NCBI GenBank assembly: GCA_009781965.1
Contig: WQUS01000143.1
Coordinates: 1-13,619, forward strand
Direction: 5' to 3'
Source of the DNA: Bacillota bacterium
GTDB taxonomy: Bacteria > Bacillota > Desulfotomaculia > Desulfotomaculales > Desulfallaceae
DNA length: 13,619 nucleotides
Shown here: positions 1-6,159 of the stretch, one piece after another
Position numbering within the stretch: the stretch's first letter is position 1
How the letters are laid out: every line of letters starts with the position of its first letter
Notes under the pieces: model-generated
Seen by the model: the letters and a program-made list of their open reading frames with translations, nothing else
Databases searched by the model: none
What the model was told of the DNA's origin: nothing
Made by a program: the position numbers and the translations under genes

Positions 1-134
1 CACGTTACTGCTTTCGCACCATCCGGCCCAAAGTTATTAACCGTGCGCTCATACTCTTCGAGAAATCGCTTACGGTTAATAACTTTACGGGCCTGGGCTA
101 TGAGTACTAACAAGCACAGGGGCTGACCAGCAAC
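1..134 (+). repeat. Palindromic MITE-like repeat, copy 1 (left end clipped by window)
   Basis: First of three related copies. It begins at the base corresponding to 2027 of copy 2, so the outer left terminal repeat (about 11 bp) lies just outside the window. The inner stem pairs 25-44 with 72-93 and has a 2-nt bulge (AC, 87-88). The 27-nt apical segment 45-71 closely matches the other copies and keeps the CTC-NNC-GAG tip. The right terminus TGACCAGCAAC is at 124-134 and matches TGACCAGTAAC of copy 2 except for one base. Stem bases differ from copies 2 and 3 but remain paired. The copy lies upstream of the cspA promoter, on the same strand as the other two. No coding function is evident. Confidence 0.85.
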
Positions 135-173
135 ACGCCGTCAATCCCGGCGTAAATACAGTAATGACAGAAC

Positions 174-202
174 TTGACAACTTTTTGGGCCCATGTTAAT
201 AT
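174..202 (+). promoter_or_regulatory. Sigma-A type promoter of cspA
   Basis: A perfect -35 TTGACA (174-179) is followed by a 17-bp spacer and a -10 TAATAT (197-202). TG at 194-195 gives an extended -10. Transcription would start near 209, leaving a leader of roughly 45-50 nt before the GTG start of the cold-shock gene. Confidence 0.75.
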
Positions 203-246
203 TACCCTATCTGAATAACTTGATTAGGGTATTATTTTTTAGGGGG
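203..246 (+). promoter_or_regulatory. cspA leader hairpin next to the ribosome binding site
   Basis: TACCCTA (203-209) can pair with TAGGGTA (225-231), and TTATTTTTT follows at 232-240, directly before the AGGGGG ribosome binding site (241-246). The CCCT of the left arm could instead pair with the AGGG of the ribosome binding site. The leader could therefore form either a weak attenuator-like hairpin or an RBS-sequestering structure. The bases are seen; a thermosensing role is only inferred. The transcription start near 209 would remove part of the left arm unless initiation is slightly upstream. Confidence 0.3.
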
Positions 247-255
247 AATGTTTTA

Positions 256-453
256 GTGCTGGGTAAAGTAAAATGGTTTAATAAGGACAAAGGATACGGC
301 TTTATTGAAAGAGAAGAAGGTGAAGATGTATTCGTTCACTTTTCGGCCATTAAAGAAGAAGGTTTTAAAACGCTGGCGGAAGGTCAGGATGTAGAATTCG
401 ATATCGTCGAAGGCGCCCGTGGTCCACAAGCCGCTAACGTGGTTAAACTATAG
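256..453 (+). CDS. cspA: Cold-shock protein (CspA/CspB family)
   Basis: 65-residue single cold-shock domain (OB fold) that binds single-stranded RNA and DNA as an RNA chaperone in the cytoplasm. RNP1 is seen as KGYGFIE (residues 12-18) and RNP2 as VFVHFSAI (25-32), with the usual KVKWFN opening. The GTG at 256 is chosen because it gives the normal family length and is preceded by AGGGGG with 9 nt spacing. An upstream ATG at 193 would add 21 residues foreign to the family and would overlap the promoter -10. It has its own promoter and terminator, so it is probably monocistronic, with some read-through into hpf possible. Family assignment is very secure; the exact paralogue letter is not. Confidence 0.95.
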   Translation: MLGKVKWFNKDKGYGFIEREEGEDVFVHFSAIKEEGFKTLAEGQDVEFDIVEGARGPQAANVVKL

Positions 454-460
454 CCGCTTT

Positions 461-488
461 AAACCCTGGCAAACAGCCGGGGTTTTAA
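461..488 (+). terminator. Intrinsic terminator after cspA
   Basis: AACCCTGGC (462-470) pairs with GCCGGGGTT (476-484), with one T-G wobble and a 5-nt loop, and is followed by TTTTAATTT. It lies 8 nt after the cspA stop codon. Confidence 0.8.
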
Positions 489-530
489 TTTACTAATAAA
501 TAAGTTACTCGTTCGAAAGGAGTTGGCAAA

Positions 531-1076
531 ATGAACGTTCTGGTTCGAGGCAGAAATGTTGCAGTTACGAACTCCCTGAAAGAGTATGTGGTCAAACGGG
601 TGGGCAAGCTGGACAAATTTCTTGACGGAGTGGACGACGCCACTGTGGTGCTGGTGGTGGAAAGAGATTCCCACAAGGTGGAAGTTACTATCCCGATTAA
701 CGGCATGATTTTACGTGGCGAAGAAGCCACCGGGGATATGTATACCTCCATCGACCTGGTAGTGGAAAAGCTGGAGAAGCAGATTGGTAAATATAAAGGG
801 AGGCTGGCCCATCGCCGTCATGTTGGCGACCAGAAGAATACTTACCCCGAATATACTACGGCTGTTGAGGAAGAAGAGGACGAAGAGCACGATGGTCCCA
901 AAATGGTCAAAACCAAACGGTTTGCCATCAAGCCTATGCCCGTCGAAGAGGCCTTGCTGCAGATGAATCTGCTGGGGCACAGCTTTTATGTTTTCTCCAA
1001 CGCCGAAACCGAACAGGTTAATGTAGTCTATAAACGTAAGGACGGCAACTACGGTTTAATTGAACCGGAGTTTTAA
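531..1076 (+). CDS. hpf: Long-form ribosome hibernation promoting factor HPF
   Basis: 181 residues, the normal length of long HPF in Firmicutes. The protein binds the 30S decoding region and dimerises 70S ribosomes into inactive 100S particles in slow growth or stress. The N-terminal ribosome-binding domain covers about residues 1-98. It is joined by an acidic linker (about 99-123, with a run of Glu/Asp at 113-119) to a C-terminal dimerisation domain (about 125-181, starting KTKRFAIKPM and ending near GNYGLIEPEF). The ATG at 531 follows GAAAGGAG with good spacing. The gene lies 77 nt after cspA and upstream of secA, matching the hpf - secA - prfB order common in Firmicutes. I saw no clear dedicated promoter in the short gap after the cspA terminator. 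Confidence 0.96.
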   Translation: MNVLVRGRNVAVTNSLKEYVVKRVGKLDKFLDGVDDATVVLVVERDSHKVEVTIPINGMILRGEEATGDMYTSIDLVVEKLEKQIGKYKGRLAHRRHVGDQKNTYPEYTTAVEEEEDEEHDGPKMVKTKRFAIKPMPVEEALLQMNLLGHSFYVFSNAETEQVNVVYKRKDGNYGLIEPEF

Positions 1077-1103
1077 AAAAAATATGACCGGAGCTGGCTC
1101 CGG
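1075..1103 (-). terminator. Minus-strand intrinsic terminator after the HTH gene
   Basis: CCGGAGC (1088-1094) pairs perfectly with GCTCCGG (1097-1103). Read on the minus strand, the hairpin is followed by TCATA and then a run of eight T (complement of 1075-1082). It would end transcripts of the minus-strand HTH operon at the tail of hpf. Confidence 0.6.
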
Positions 1104-1107
1104 CCCG

Positions 1108-1138
1108 GGCACGCCCCCAAGGCGTGCCTTAATTTTTT
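1108..1138 (+). terminator. Intrinsic terminator after hpf
   Basis: GGCACGCC (1108-1115) pairs perfectly with GGCGTGCC (1121-1128) across a 5-nt loop and is followed by TTAATTTTTT. It sits immediately next to the minus-strand terminator hairpin, so the two convergent transcription units have back-to-back terminators. Confidence 0.85.
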
Positions 1139-1157
1139 GTCGGACGCCGTTTCTTCC

Positions 1158-1364
1158 TCATTCCTCCCGATACTCTAGAATGTCTCCCGGTTGGCAGTTC
1201 AGGGCCCGGCAAATCTCTTCCAGGGTGGAAAAACGGATCGCCTTTGCTTTGCAGTTTTTCAAAATTGACAAGTTAGCCGGAGTAATATTGATTTTTTCTG
1301 CCAGTTCCATCAGGCCAATTTTCCGTTTGGCCATCATGACATCCAGATTTACGATTATCGGCAT
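1158..1364 (-). CDS. Small HTH (Cro/C1, YozG-like) transcriptional regulator
   Basis: 68 residues from ATG at 1364 (MPIIVNLDVMMAKRK...), almost entirely one Cro/C1-type helix-turn-helix domain. The recognition region includes ITPANLSILKNCKAKAIRF, and the tail CQPGDILEY is typical of YozG-like proteins (HTH_26). The start is chosen because homologues of this family normally open with M-x-I-I-V-N-L-D-V-M. A TTG at 1379 would add five residues and overlap the upstream gene. The ATG follows the stop of the DUF2975 gene by only 2 nt, so the two are almost certainly translationally coupled. In this family the regulator commonly pairs with a DUF2975 membrane protein. Autoregulation at the palindrome near 1901 is inferred. 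Confidence 0.85.
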   Translation of the reverse strand: MPIIVNLDVMMAKRKIGLMELAEKINITPANLSILKNCKAKAIRFSTLEEICRALNCQPGDILEYREE

Positions 1365-1366
1365 AC

Positions 1367-1819
1367 TCACACCGTCCAATCATTTTCTTCTTTGTAGGCG
1401 ACGGCTTGCTTGAACACGTCTTTCAGCGTTAAACAAAACAGCCCCAGGATGGCGAACATGATGACAATGATCGCCGAGGCGATGGTAAACCAAATGCTGG
1501 TTTTGACTAAAAAAATTATCGCAATGACAAAGCTGGCCACGGCGCATCTTCTCAAACAACCCACATTTTTTTCGACGAAAGGATTGCCGCCCAGCAGGGT
1601 TTTGAAAATGGTCTTTAACTGCCACACAATATAAAGGGCACATAACCCGGACAATAGCAAAATAACAGTATAAGGCGCCACTACATCCGGCCCGTATCCT
1701 AAGCGCTCGGTCAGCGAAGGCATGATGAACGGCATGGCGAGGCAGCTCAAAATCCCGCTGTAGAACATTATATCCACCAAAATTTTGGTTAAATAGTGGA
1801 CGAAACTGTTTTGATACAT
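1367..1819 (-). CDS. DUF2975 (YoaS-like) four-helix membrane protein
   Basis: 150 residues with four predicted membrane helices, roughly at 13-33, 46-68, 92-110 and 112-132. The family-typical signature GGNPFVEKNVGCLRR is at about 77-91, and the C-terminal tail LKDVFKQAVAYKEEND follows the last helix. The molecular function of DUF2975 proteins is not established to my knowledge. The ATG at 1819 is chosen because AGGAGGGG precedes it at ideal distance on the minus strand. Longer in-frame starts up to 1906 would run into the promoter and palindrome. It forms a two-gene operon with the downstream HTH regulator, a pairing common in Firmicutes. A role in sensing membrane or envelope state is speculation. 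Confidence 0.88.
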   Translation of the reverse strand: MYQNSFVHYLTKILVDIMFYSGILSCLAMPFIMPSLTERLGYGPDVVAPYTVILLLSGLCALYIVWQLKTIFKTLLGGNPFVEKNVGCLRRCAVASFVIAIIFLVKTSIWFTIASAIIVIMFAILGLFCLTLKDVFKQAVAYKEENDWTV

Positions 1820-1856
1820 AAACGCCCCTCCTAATTCGATGTTGGATGATGGAAAC

Positions 1857-1885
1857 ATTATGTCACAGCGCCAAACGAGTGTCAA
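1857..1885 (-). promoter_or_regulatory. Promoter of the DUF2975-HTH operon
   Basis: On the minus strand a perfect -35 TTGACA (1885-1880) is followed by a 17-bp spacer and -10 CATAAT (1862-1857). The -35 lies inside the left arm of the perfect inverted repeat 1876-1926, so a protein bound to the palindrome would cover it. Confidence 0.7.
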
Positions 1886-1926
1886 TATAAATTTATTGAT
1901 TATCAATAAATTTATATTGACACTCG
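1876..1926. promoter_or_regulatory. 25-bp perfect inverted repeat, candidate operator
   Basis: The two 25-base arms (1876-1900 and 1902-1926) are exact complements around a single central T at 1901. Each arm ends in CGAGTGTCAA and is A/T-rich towards the centre (TTGATTATCAA core). The arms each contain a TTGACA, but only the minus-strand one has a good -10. The repeat lies between two divergent promoters: the DUF2975-HTH promoter, which it overlaps, and the secA promoter, whose -35 is 18 bp away. Binding by the encoded HTH protein is plausible but not shown. Confidence 0.65.
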
Positions 1927-1944
1927 AACCTTCTCTCCATTTGG

Positions 1945-1973
1945 TTGCAGTACGGGAGGCAAAATGTTAAAAT
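1945..1973 (+). promoter_or_regulatory. Promoter of secA
   Basis: TTGCAG (1945-1950), 17-bp spacer, TAAAAT (1968-1973) with an extended-10 TG at 1965-1966. Transcription would start near 1980, giving a leader of about 220 nt that includes the whole of repeat copy 2. The 384 gene-free bases from 1820 to 2203 thus hold two divergent promoters, one palindrome and one mobile-type repeat. Confidence 0.65.
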
Positions 1974-2015
1974 AAGCTAAGTTACCAATTAATCGGCGCG
2001 GGGAACTTTAGTTTC

Positions 2016-2163
2016 GTTACTGGTCACACGTTACTGCTTTCGCATCAAGCCGGTACGCAAAACCGTTAACCGTGCGCTCATGCTCGCCGAGAAATCGCTT
2101 ACGGTTAACGGTTTTGCGTACCGGGGCTATGGGTACCAACAAACACAGGGTCTGACCAGTAAC
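2016..2163 (+). repeat. Palindromic MITE-like repeat, copy 2 (complete, with target duplication)
   Basis: A complete 148-bp copy. Outer terminal inverted repeats are GTTACTGGTCA (2016-2026) and TGACCAGTAAC (2153-2163), a perfect 11-bp match. A second GTTACTG follows at 2030. The inner stem is 24 perfect base pairs (2050-2073 with 2101-2124) around a 27-nt apical segment (2074-2100) carrying CTC-GCC-GAG. An exact 8-bp direct repeat, TTAGTTTC, abuts both ends (2008-2015 and 2164-2171), as expected of a target-site duplication made by a transposase. There is no open reading frame for a transposase, so any movement must depend on one elsewhere. It lies in the secA leader in the sense orientation. 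Confidence 0.88.
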
Positions 2164-2203
2164 TTAGTTTCCCCTGCTTTTGTTTTGGAAAGGTTGGTTG
2201 CAG

Positions 2204-4831
2204 ATGCTGGGATTTATTAAAAATTTACTGGACGACAACGCCAGAGATATTAAAAAACTGCAAAAATCGGTGCTGCTGATTAACGATCTGGAGCCGGAAA
2301 TCAGCGCCCTGTCGGACGCCGAGCTGCAGGCCAAAACAGTCTCTTTCCGGGAACAGTTGGACCAGGGCGCCGACATGGACGATCTGCTGCCCGAGGTTTT
2401 TGCCGTGGGCCGGGAAGCGTCCAAGCGGGTGCTGGGCATGCGCCACTTCGATGTACAGCTGATTGGCGGCATCGTGCTGCACCAGGGCCGCATTGCCGAG
2501 ATGCGTACCGGGGAGGGCAAAACCCTGGTGGCTACCCTGCCGGTGTACCTGAACGCCCTGGAAGGCCGGGGGGTGCATGTGGTAACGGTGAACGATTACC
2601 TGGCCCGCCGGGACAGCGAGTGGATGGGCCGGCTGTACAAGTTCCTGGGCCTGTCTGTGGGGCTGATCGTGCACGGGCTGGACTGGGGCCAGCGCAAGCA
2701 TTCCTATGGTTGCGACCTCACTTACGGCACCAACAACGAGTTCGGGTTCGATTATCTGCGGGACAACATGGCGGTGCGGCCGGATCAGTTGGTGCAGCGG
2801 CCGCTGAATTACGCTATCGTGGACGAGGTGGACAGCATCCTGGTTGACGAAGCGCGAACCCCGCTGATTATTTCCGGCCAGGCCGACAAGGCCACCGAAC
2901 AGTATTATACTTTTGCCAAAATCGTGCCCCGGCTGCGGGACGAGGAAGATTATACCGTAGATGAGAAGGCCCATACCGCGGTGCTTACCGAAGACGGCGT
3001 GGCCCGGGCGGAGCAGATGCTGGGGGTGGAAAACCTCTTTGACGACTCGAACACCCAGCTGAATCATATGCTGAACCAGGCGCTGAAAGCCCACGCCCTG
3101 ATGAAAAGGGACCGTGATTACGTGGTTAAGGACGGCGAGGTCATTATCGTGGATGAGTTCACCGGCCGGCTGATGTTTGGCCGCCGCTACAGCGACGGTT
3201 TGCACCAGGCCATTGAAGCCAAGGAGGGAGTGCGCATTGAGCGGGAATCCCAGACTCTGGCCACGATCACTTTTCAGAATTACTTCCGGATGTACAACAA
3301 ACTGGCCGGCATGACCGGTACCGCCGAGACGGAGCAGGAGGAATTCCGCAAGATTTACAAGCTGGACGTAGCGGTGATTCCCACCAATAAGCCCATGATC
3401 AGGCATGATCTGCCGGACGTGGTCTACAAAACCGAAGCCGCCAAGTTTAATGCGGTGGTGGATGAAATTGCCCAGCGGCACATCTCCGGGCAGCCCATGC
3501 TGGTAGGCACCATCTCCATTGAAAAGTCCGAGGTTTTAAGCCACCTGCTGCGTAAAAAAGGCGTTCCGCACCAGGTGCTGAATGCCAAGTATCACGAAAA
3601 AGAGGCTGAAATCGTGGCCCAGGCCGGGCGCCTTGGGTCGGTGACCATTGCCACCAACATGGCCGGCCGGGGCACCGATATTCTTTTGGGCGGCAACCCC
3701 GAATTTATGGCTCAGGCCGCCTTGCGGGGCCGGGAGGACTATGATCCCGAAGACCCAGCCGGTCTGGACTTGTACCGTCAAATGGTGGCCAAATATGAAG
3801 GGGACTGCGAGGACGAGCACCGCCAGGTGGTGGAGTTGGGCGGACTGCATATCATTGGCACCGAACGGCATGAGAGCCGCCGGATTGACAACCAGCTGCG
3901 GGGCCGTTCCGGGCGGCAGGGGGATCCGGGGTCCAGCCAGTTTTTCAGTTCCCTGGAAGACGACTTAATGCGGCTGTTTGGCTCCGATAACATCGCCGGT
4001 ATTATGGAAAAAATGGGTATGGATGAGGATGTGCCCATTGAGCACGGCCTGATTACCAAGTCCATCGAAGGCGCTCAGAAACGGGTGGAAGCGCGCAACT
4101 TCAACACCCGTAAACATGTGTTGGAATATGACGACGTCATGAACCAACAGCGGGAATTGATTTATCAGCAGCGGATGAAAGTGCTGCAGGAGCAGGATCT
4201 GAAAGAAGTCGTGCTGCAGATGATTGCCGAATCCGTGGCCCGGTCGGTGGAAATATACTGTCCCGACGGGGTCATTCCCGAGGAGTGGGACCTGACTGGG
4301 CTGCTGAGTCACGCCGAACAGCTTTATCTGCCCGGTCACGAACTGGAGCCGGCGGATCTGGAGGGCGTGGGCCGGGAGGCGCTGAAGGAACTGCTGCTGG
4401 ACAAAGCCACGGCTGCTTACGAGGCCCGGGAGGCCGAGCTGGGCGAAGAGGTGCTGCGGGAGCTGGAACAAGTGGTGTTGCTGCGGGTGGTAGACGAAAA
4501 GTGGATGGACCACCTGGACGCCATGGATCAATTGCGGGAAGGCATTAACCTGCGGGCTTACGGTCAGAAGAATCCGTTGATTGAATATAAATTTGAAAGT
4601 TATCAAATGTTCCAGAACATGGTGGAATCAATCCAGGAAGATGTAGTCCGTTATATGTTCCGGGTCAACGTGGTCCAGGCGCCCGAACAGCGCCAGACCG
4701 TGGAGAATAAGTACCAGGAGGAAGGCGCGGCCCAGCCGGTCCGCAAGGAAGAGAAGATTGGCCGCAATTCGCCCTGCCCCTGCGGCAGCGGTAAAAAATA
4801 TAAAAAATGCTGCGGCCAGACGGCGGGATAA
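2204..4831 (+). CDS. secA: Preprotein translocase ATPase SecA
   Basis: 875-residue motor ATPase that drives unfolded preproteins through SecYEG at the membrane. Visible: Walker A MRTGEGKT (residues 100-107), DEVD Walker B (207-210) in the segment VDEVDSILVDEARTPL, helicase motif TNMAGRGTD (484-492), a GRSGRQGDPGSSQF stretch, and the C-terminal zinc-binding tail CPCGSGKKYKKCC (858-870) that contacts SecB or ribosomes in other species. The ATG at 2204 gives the canonical MLGFIKNLL opening and has AAAGG 10 nt upstream. A TTG at 2180 in the same frame would add eight atypical residues. Length fits the Firmicutes form (about 840-900). Repeats lie on both sides of the gene: copy 2 in the leader, copy 3 behind the stop. 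Confidence 0.98.
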   Translation: MLGFIKNLLDDNARDIKKLQKSVLLINDLEPEISALSDAELQAKTVSFREQLDQGADMDDLLPEVFAVGREASKRVLGMRHFDVQLIGGIVLHQGRIAEMRTGEGKTLVATLPVYLNALEGRGVHVVTVNDYLARRDSEWMGRLYKFLGLSVGLIVHGLDWGQRKHSYGCDLTYGTNNEFGFDYLRDNMAVRPDQLVQRPLNYAIVDEVDSILVDEARTPLIISGQADKATEQYYTFAKIVPRLRDEEDYTVDEKAHTAVLTEDGVARAEQMLGVENLFDDSNTQLNHMLNQALKAHALMKRDRDYVVKDGEVIIVDEFTGRLMFGRRYSDGLHQAIEAKEGVRIERESQTLATITFQNYFRMYNKLAGMTGTAETEQEEFRKIYKLDVAVIPTNKPMIRHDLPDVVYKTEAAKFNAVVDEIAQRHISGQPMLVGTISIEKSEVLSHLLRKKGVPHQVLNAKYHEKEAEIVAQAGRLGSVTIATNMAGRGTDILLGGNPEFMAQAALRGREDYDPEDPAGLDLYRQMVAKYEGDCEDEHRQVVELGGLHIIGTERHESRRIDNQLRGRSGRQGDPGSSQFFSSLEDDLMRLFGSDNIAGIMEKMGMDEDVPIEHGLITKSIEGAQKRVEARNFNTRKHVLEYDDVMNQQRELIYQQRMKVLQEQDLKEVVLQMIAESVARSVEIYCPDGVIPEEWDLTGLLSHAEQLYLPGHELEPADLEGVGREALKELLLDKATAAYEAREAELGEEVLRELEQVVLLRVVDEKWMDHLDAMDQLREGINLRAYGQKNPLIEYKFESYQMFQNMVESIQEDVVRYMFRVNVVQAPEQRQTVENKYQEEGAAQPVRKEEKIGRNSPCPCGSGKKYKKCCGQTAG

Positions 4832-4849
4832 AACGGGAGTTCAACTGTA

Positions 4850-4989
4850 GTTACGTTCATACGTTACTGTTCAGCATTGAGCCGGCACGCAAAACTATTA
4901 ACCGTGCGCTCATGCTCGCCGAGAAATCGCTTACGGTTAATAGTTTTGCGTGCCTGGGCTATGAGTTTCAACAAACACGGAACAGTAAC
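4850..4989 (+). repeat. Palindromic MITE-like repeat, copy 3 (between secA and prfB)
   Basis: About 140 bp, in the same orientation as copies 1 and 2. The left end reads GTTACGTTC (4850-4858), followed by a second GTTACTGTTC (4863-4872). The latter pairs exactly with GAACAGTAAC at 4980-4989. The inner stem is 22 perfect base pairs, 4883-4904 with 4932-4953, around the conserved 27-nt apical segment 4905-4931. Relative to copy 2 the stem carries several double changes that keep pairing. An imperfect 15-bp direct repeat (13 of 15; GGAGTTCAACTGTAG at 4836-4850 and GGAATTAAACTGTAG at 4994-5008) flanks the element with a 4-bp offset on the right. It may be an old target duplication. It would be transcribed if secA and prfB share an mRNA. 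Confidence 0.83.
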
Positions 4990-5026
4990 AAAAGGAATTA
5001 AACTGTAGCCATCGGGGGGAAAGATT

Positions 5027-6140
5027 ATGTTCGCGGAATTGCGCAGAGAGGTTGAGTCCCTGCAGAAACGCCTGGCCGATTTGAGGGTGTCTCTTTGACA
5101 TCGCCGGCACAGAGCAGCAAATAAACGAGTTGGAACAGGAAATGACCAGGCCCGGCTTTTGGGATCAGGATCAGGCCAGGGCCCAGGAAGTAACCCAAAG
5201 GGTCACCGCTTTGAAGGAGCGCCAGGCCGGCTTTGCCGTCCTGGCGGCTGCCCTGGAGGACGTGGACGTGCTCATTGACCTGGGCGAAGAAGAGGAAGGC
5301 GAAGACGGACCGCTGGCCAGTGAGGCGGCGGATGAATTGGCTGATTTACAGCGGCGGGTGGCGGAGCTGGAGCTGCAAGTGCTTCTCGGCGCCCCCTACG
5401 ACGTAACTAACGCCATTGTAGCCATGCACGCCGGCGCCGGCGGCACCGAGGCTCAGGACTGGGTGGAGATGCTGCTGCGCATGTATACCCGCTGGGCCGA
5501 GGAGCACAAGTTCAAGGTGACTATCCTGGATCTGCTGCCCGGCGACGAGGCGGGGGTCAAGAGCGTCACCTTTGGCGTGGCGGGCCGGAATGCTTACGGT
5601 TATCTGAAGTCGGAAAAAGGAGTGCACCGGCTGGTGCGCATTTCCCCTTTCGACGCGGCGGGCCGCCGGCATACCTCCTTTGCGTCGGTTGACGTGTTGC
5701 CCGAAGTGCAAAGCGATGTGGAAGTGGAAATCAATCCCGAGGAGTTGAAGATTGACACCTACCGTTCCGGCGGCGCCGGAGGCCAGCATGTGAACAAAAC
5801 CGATTCGGCGGTGCGCATCACCCACTTGCCGACCGGCATTGTGGTGCAGTGCCAGAACGAGCGCTCCCAGATCTCTAACCGCAACACCGCCATGAAGCTG
5901 CTGCAGGCGAAGCTTTTCGACCTGGAGCTGCGCAAGCGGGAGGCCGAGATGGCCCAAATGCGCGGCGAGCAGCAGGATATCGCCTGGGGCAGTCAGATCC
6001 GCTCTTATGTCTTTCATCCTTATTCACTGGTTAAGGATCATCGCACCGGGGCGGAGACAGGCAATGTGGAAGCGGTGATGAACGGGGAGCTCGACAACTT
6101 CATCAACGCCTACCTGCGGGACCAGGCCAGACGGAGCTGA
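5027..6140 (+). CDS. prfB: Peptide chain release factor 2, with programmed +1 frameshift
   Basis: RF2 recognises UAA and UGA stop codons and triggers peptide release. The gene is read as 5027-5095, then +1, then 5097-6140, giving 370 residues (B. subtilis RF2 is of similar size). The first 23 codons end in CTT at 5093, followed by in-frame TGA (5096-5098). Skipping one T continues as GAC. Visible after fusion: the SPF tripeptide for stop recognition (about 206-208, RISPFD) and the catalytic GGQ (about 251-253, SGGAGGQHVNKTDSAVR). The ATG at 5027 is preceded by a GGGGGGA ribosome binding site. Position directly after secA is the usual Firmicutes order. A caller that ignores the frameshift would annotate a shortened protein from the TTG at 5130. 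Confidence 0.96.
5084..5099 (+). promoter_or_regulatory. prfB programmed frameshift site (autoregulation)
   Basis: The order AGG GTG TCT CTT TGA C matches the known RF2 recoding signal. An internal Shine-Dalgarno-like AGGGTG (5084-5089) lies 3 nt before the CTT slippery codon (5093-5095), with UGA-C after it. When RF2 is scarce, slow termination at UGA allows +1 slippage and more RF2 is made. The Shine-Dalgarno element has one change from the E. coli AGGGGG. Confidence 0.93.
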
Positions 6141-6159
6141 TGAATGTGGTGTTAAGTGA

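Noticed and set aside
135..153. Six-bp hairpin ACGCCG/CGGCGT just after repeat copy 1
   Set aside because: It is short, has no T tract, and there is no gene end upstream in the window to which it could belong. It may be the remnant of a terminator, but this cannot be supported.
504..514. GTTACTCGTTC before hpf resembling the outer end of the palindromic repeat
   Set aside because: Only 11 bases match loosely and no stem or other end follows, so chance is likely.
2225..3481. A long open frame on the minus strand opposite secA
   Set aside because: It is rich in His/Gln/Leu as expected of an antisense frame of a GC-rich gene, matches no family I know, has no ribosome binding site, and lies wholly within a certain gene.
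4807..5001. A 64-codon open frame running from the secA end through repeat copy 3
   Set aside because: Its codons are the repeat itself (palindromic stem and loop) and it overlaps the secA stop. The frame is a by-product of the repeat; similar short hypothetical proteins in databases may have the same origin.
5096..5098. In-frame TGA in prfB, as if the gene were broken
   Set aside because: It is part of the conserved RF2 programmed frameshift signal, and the downstream frame is intact.
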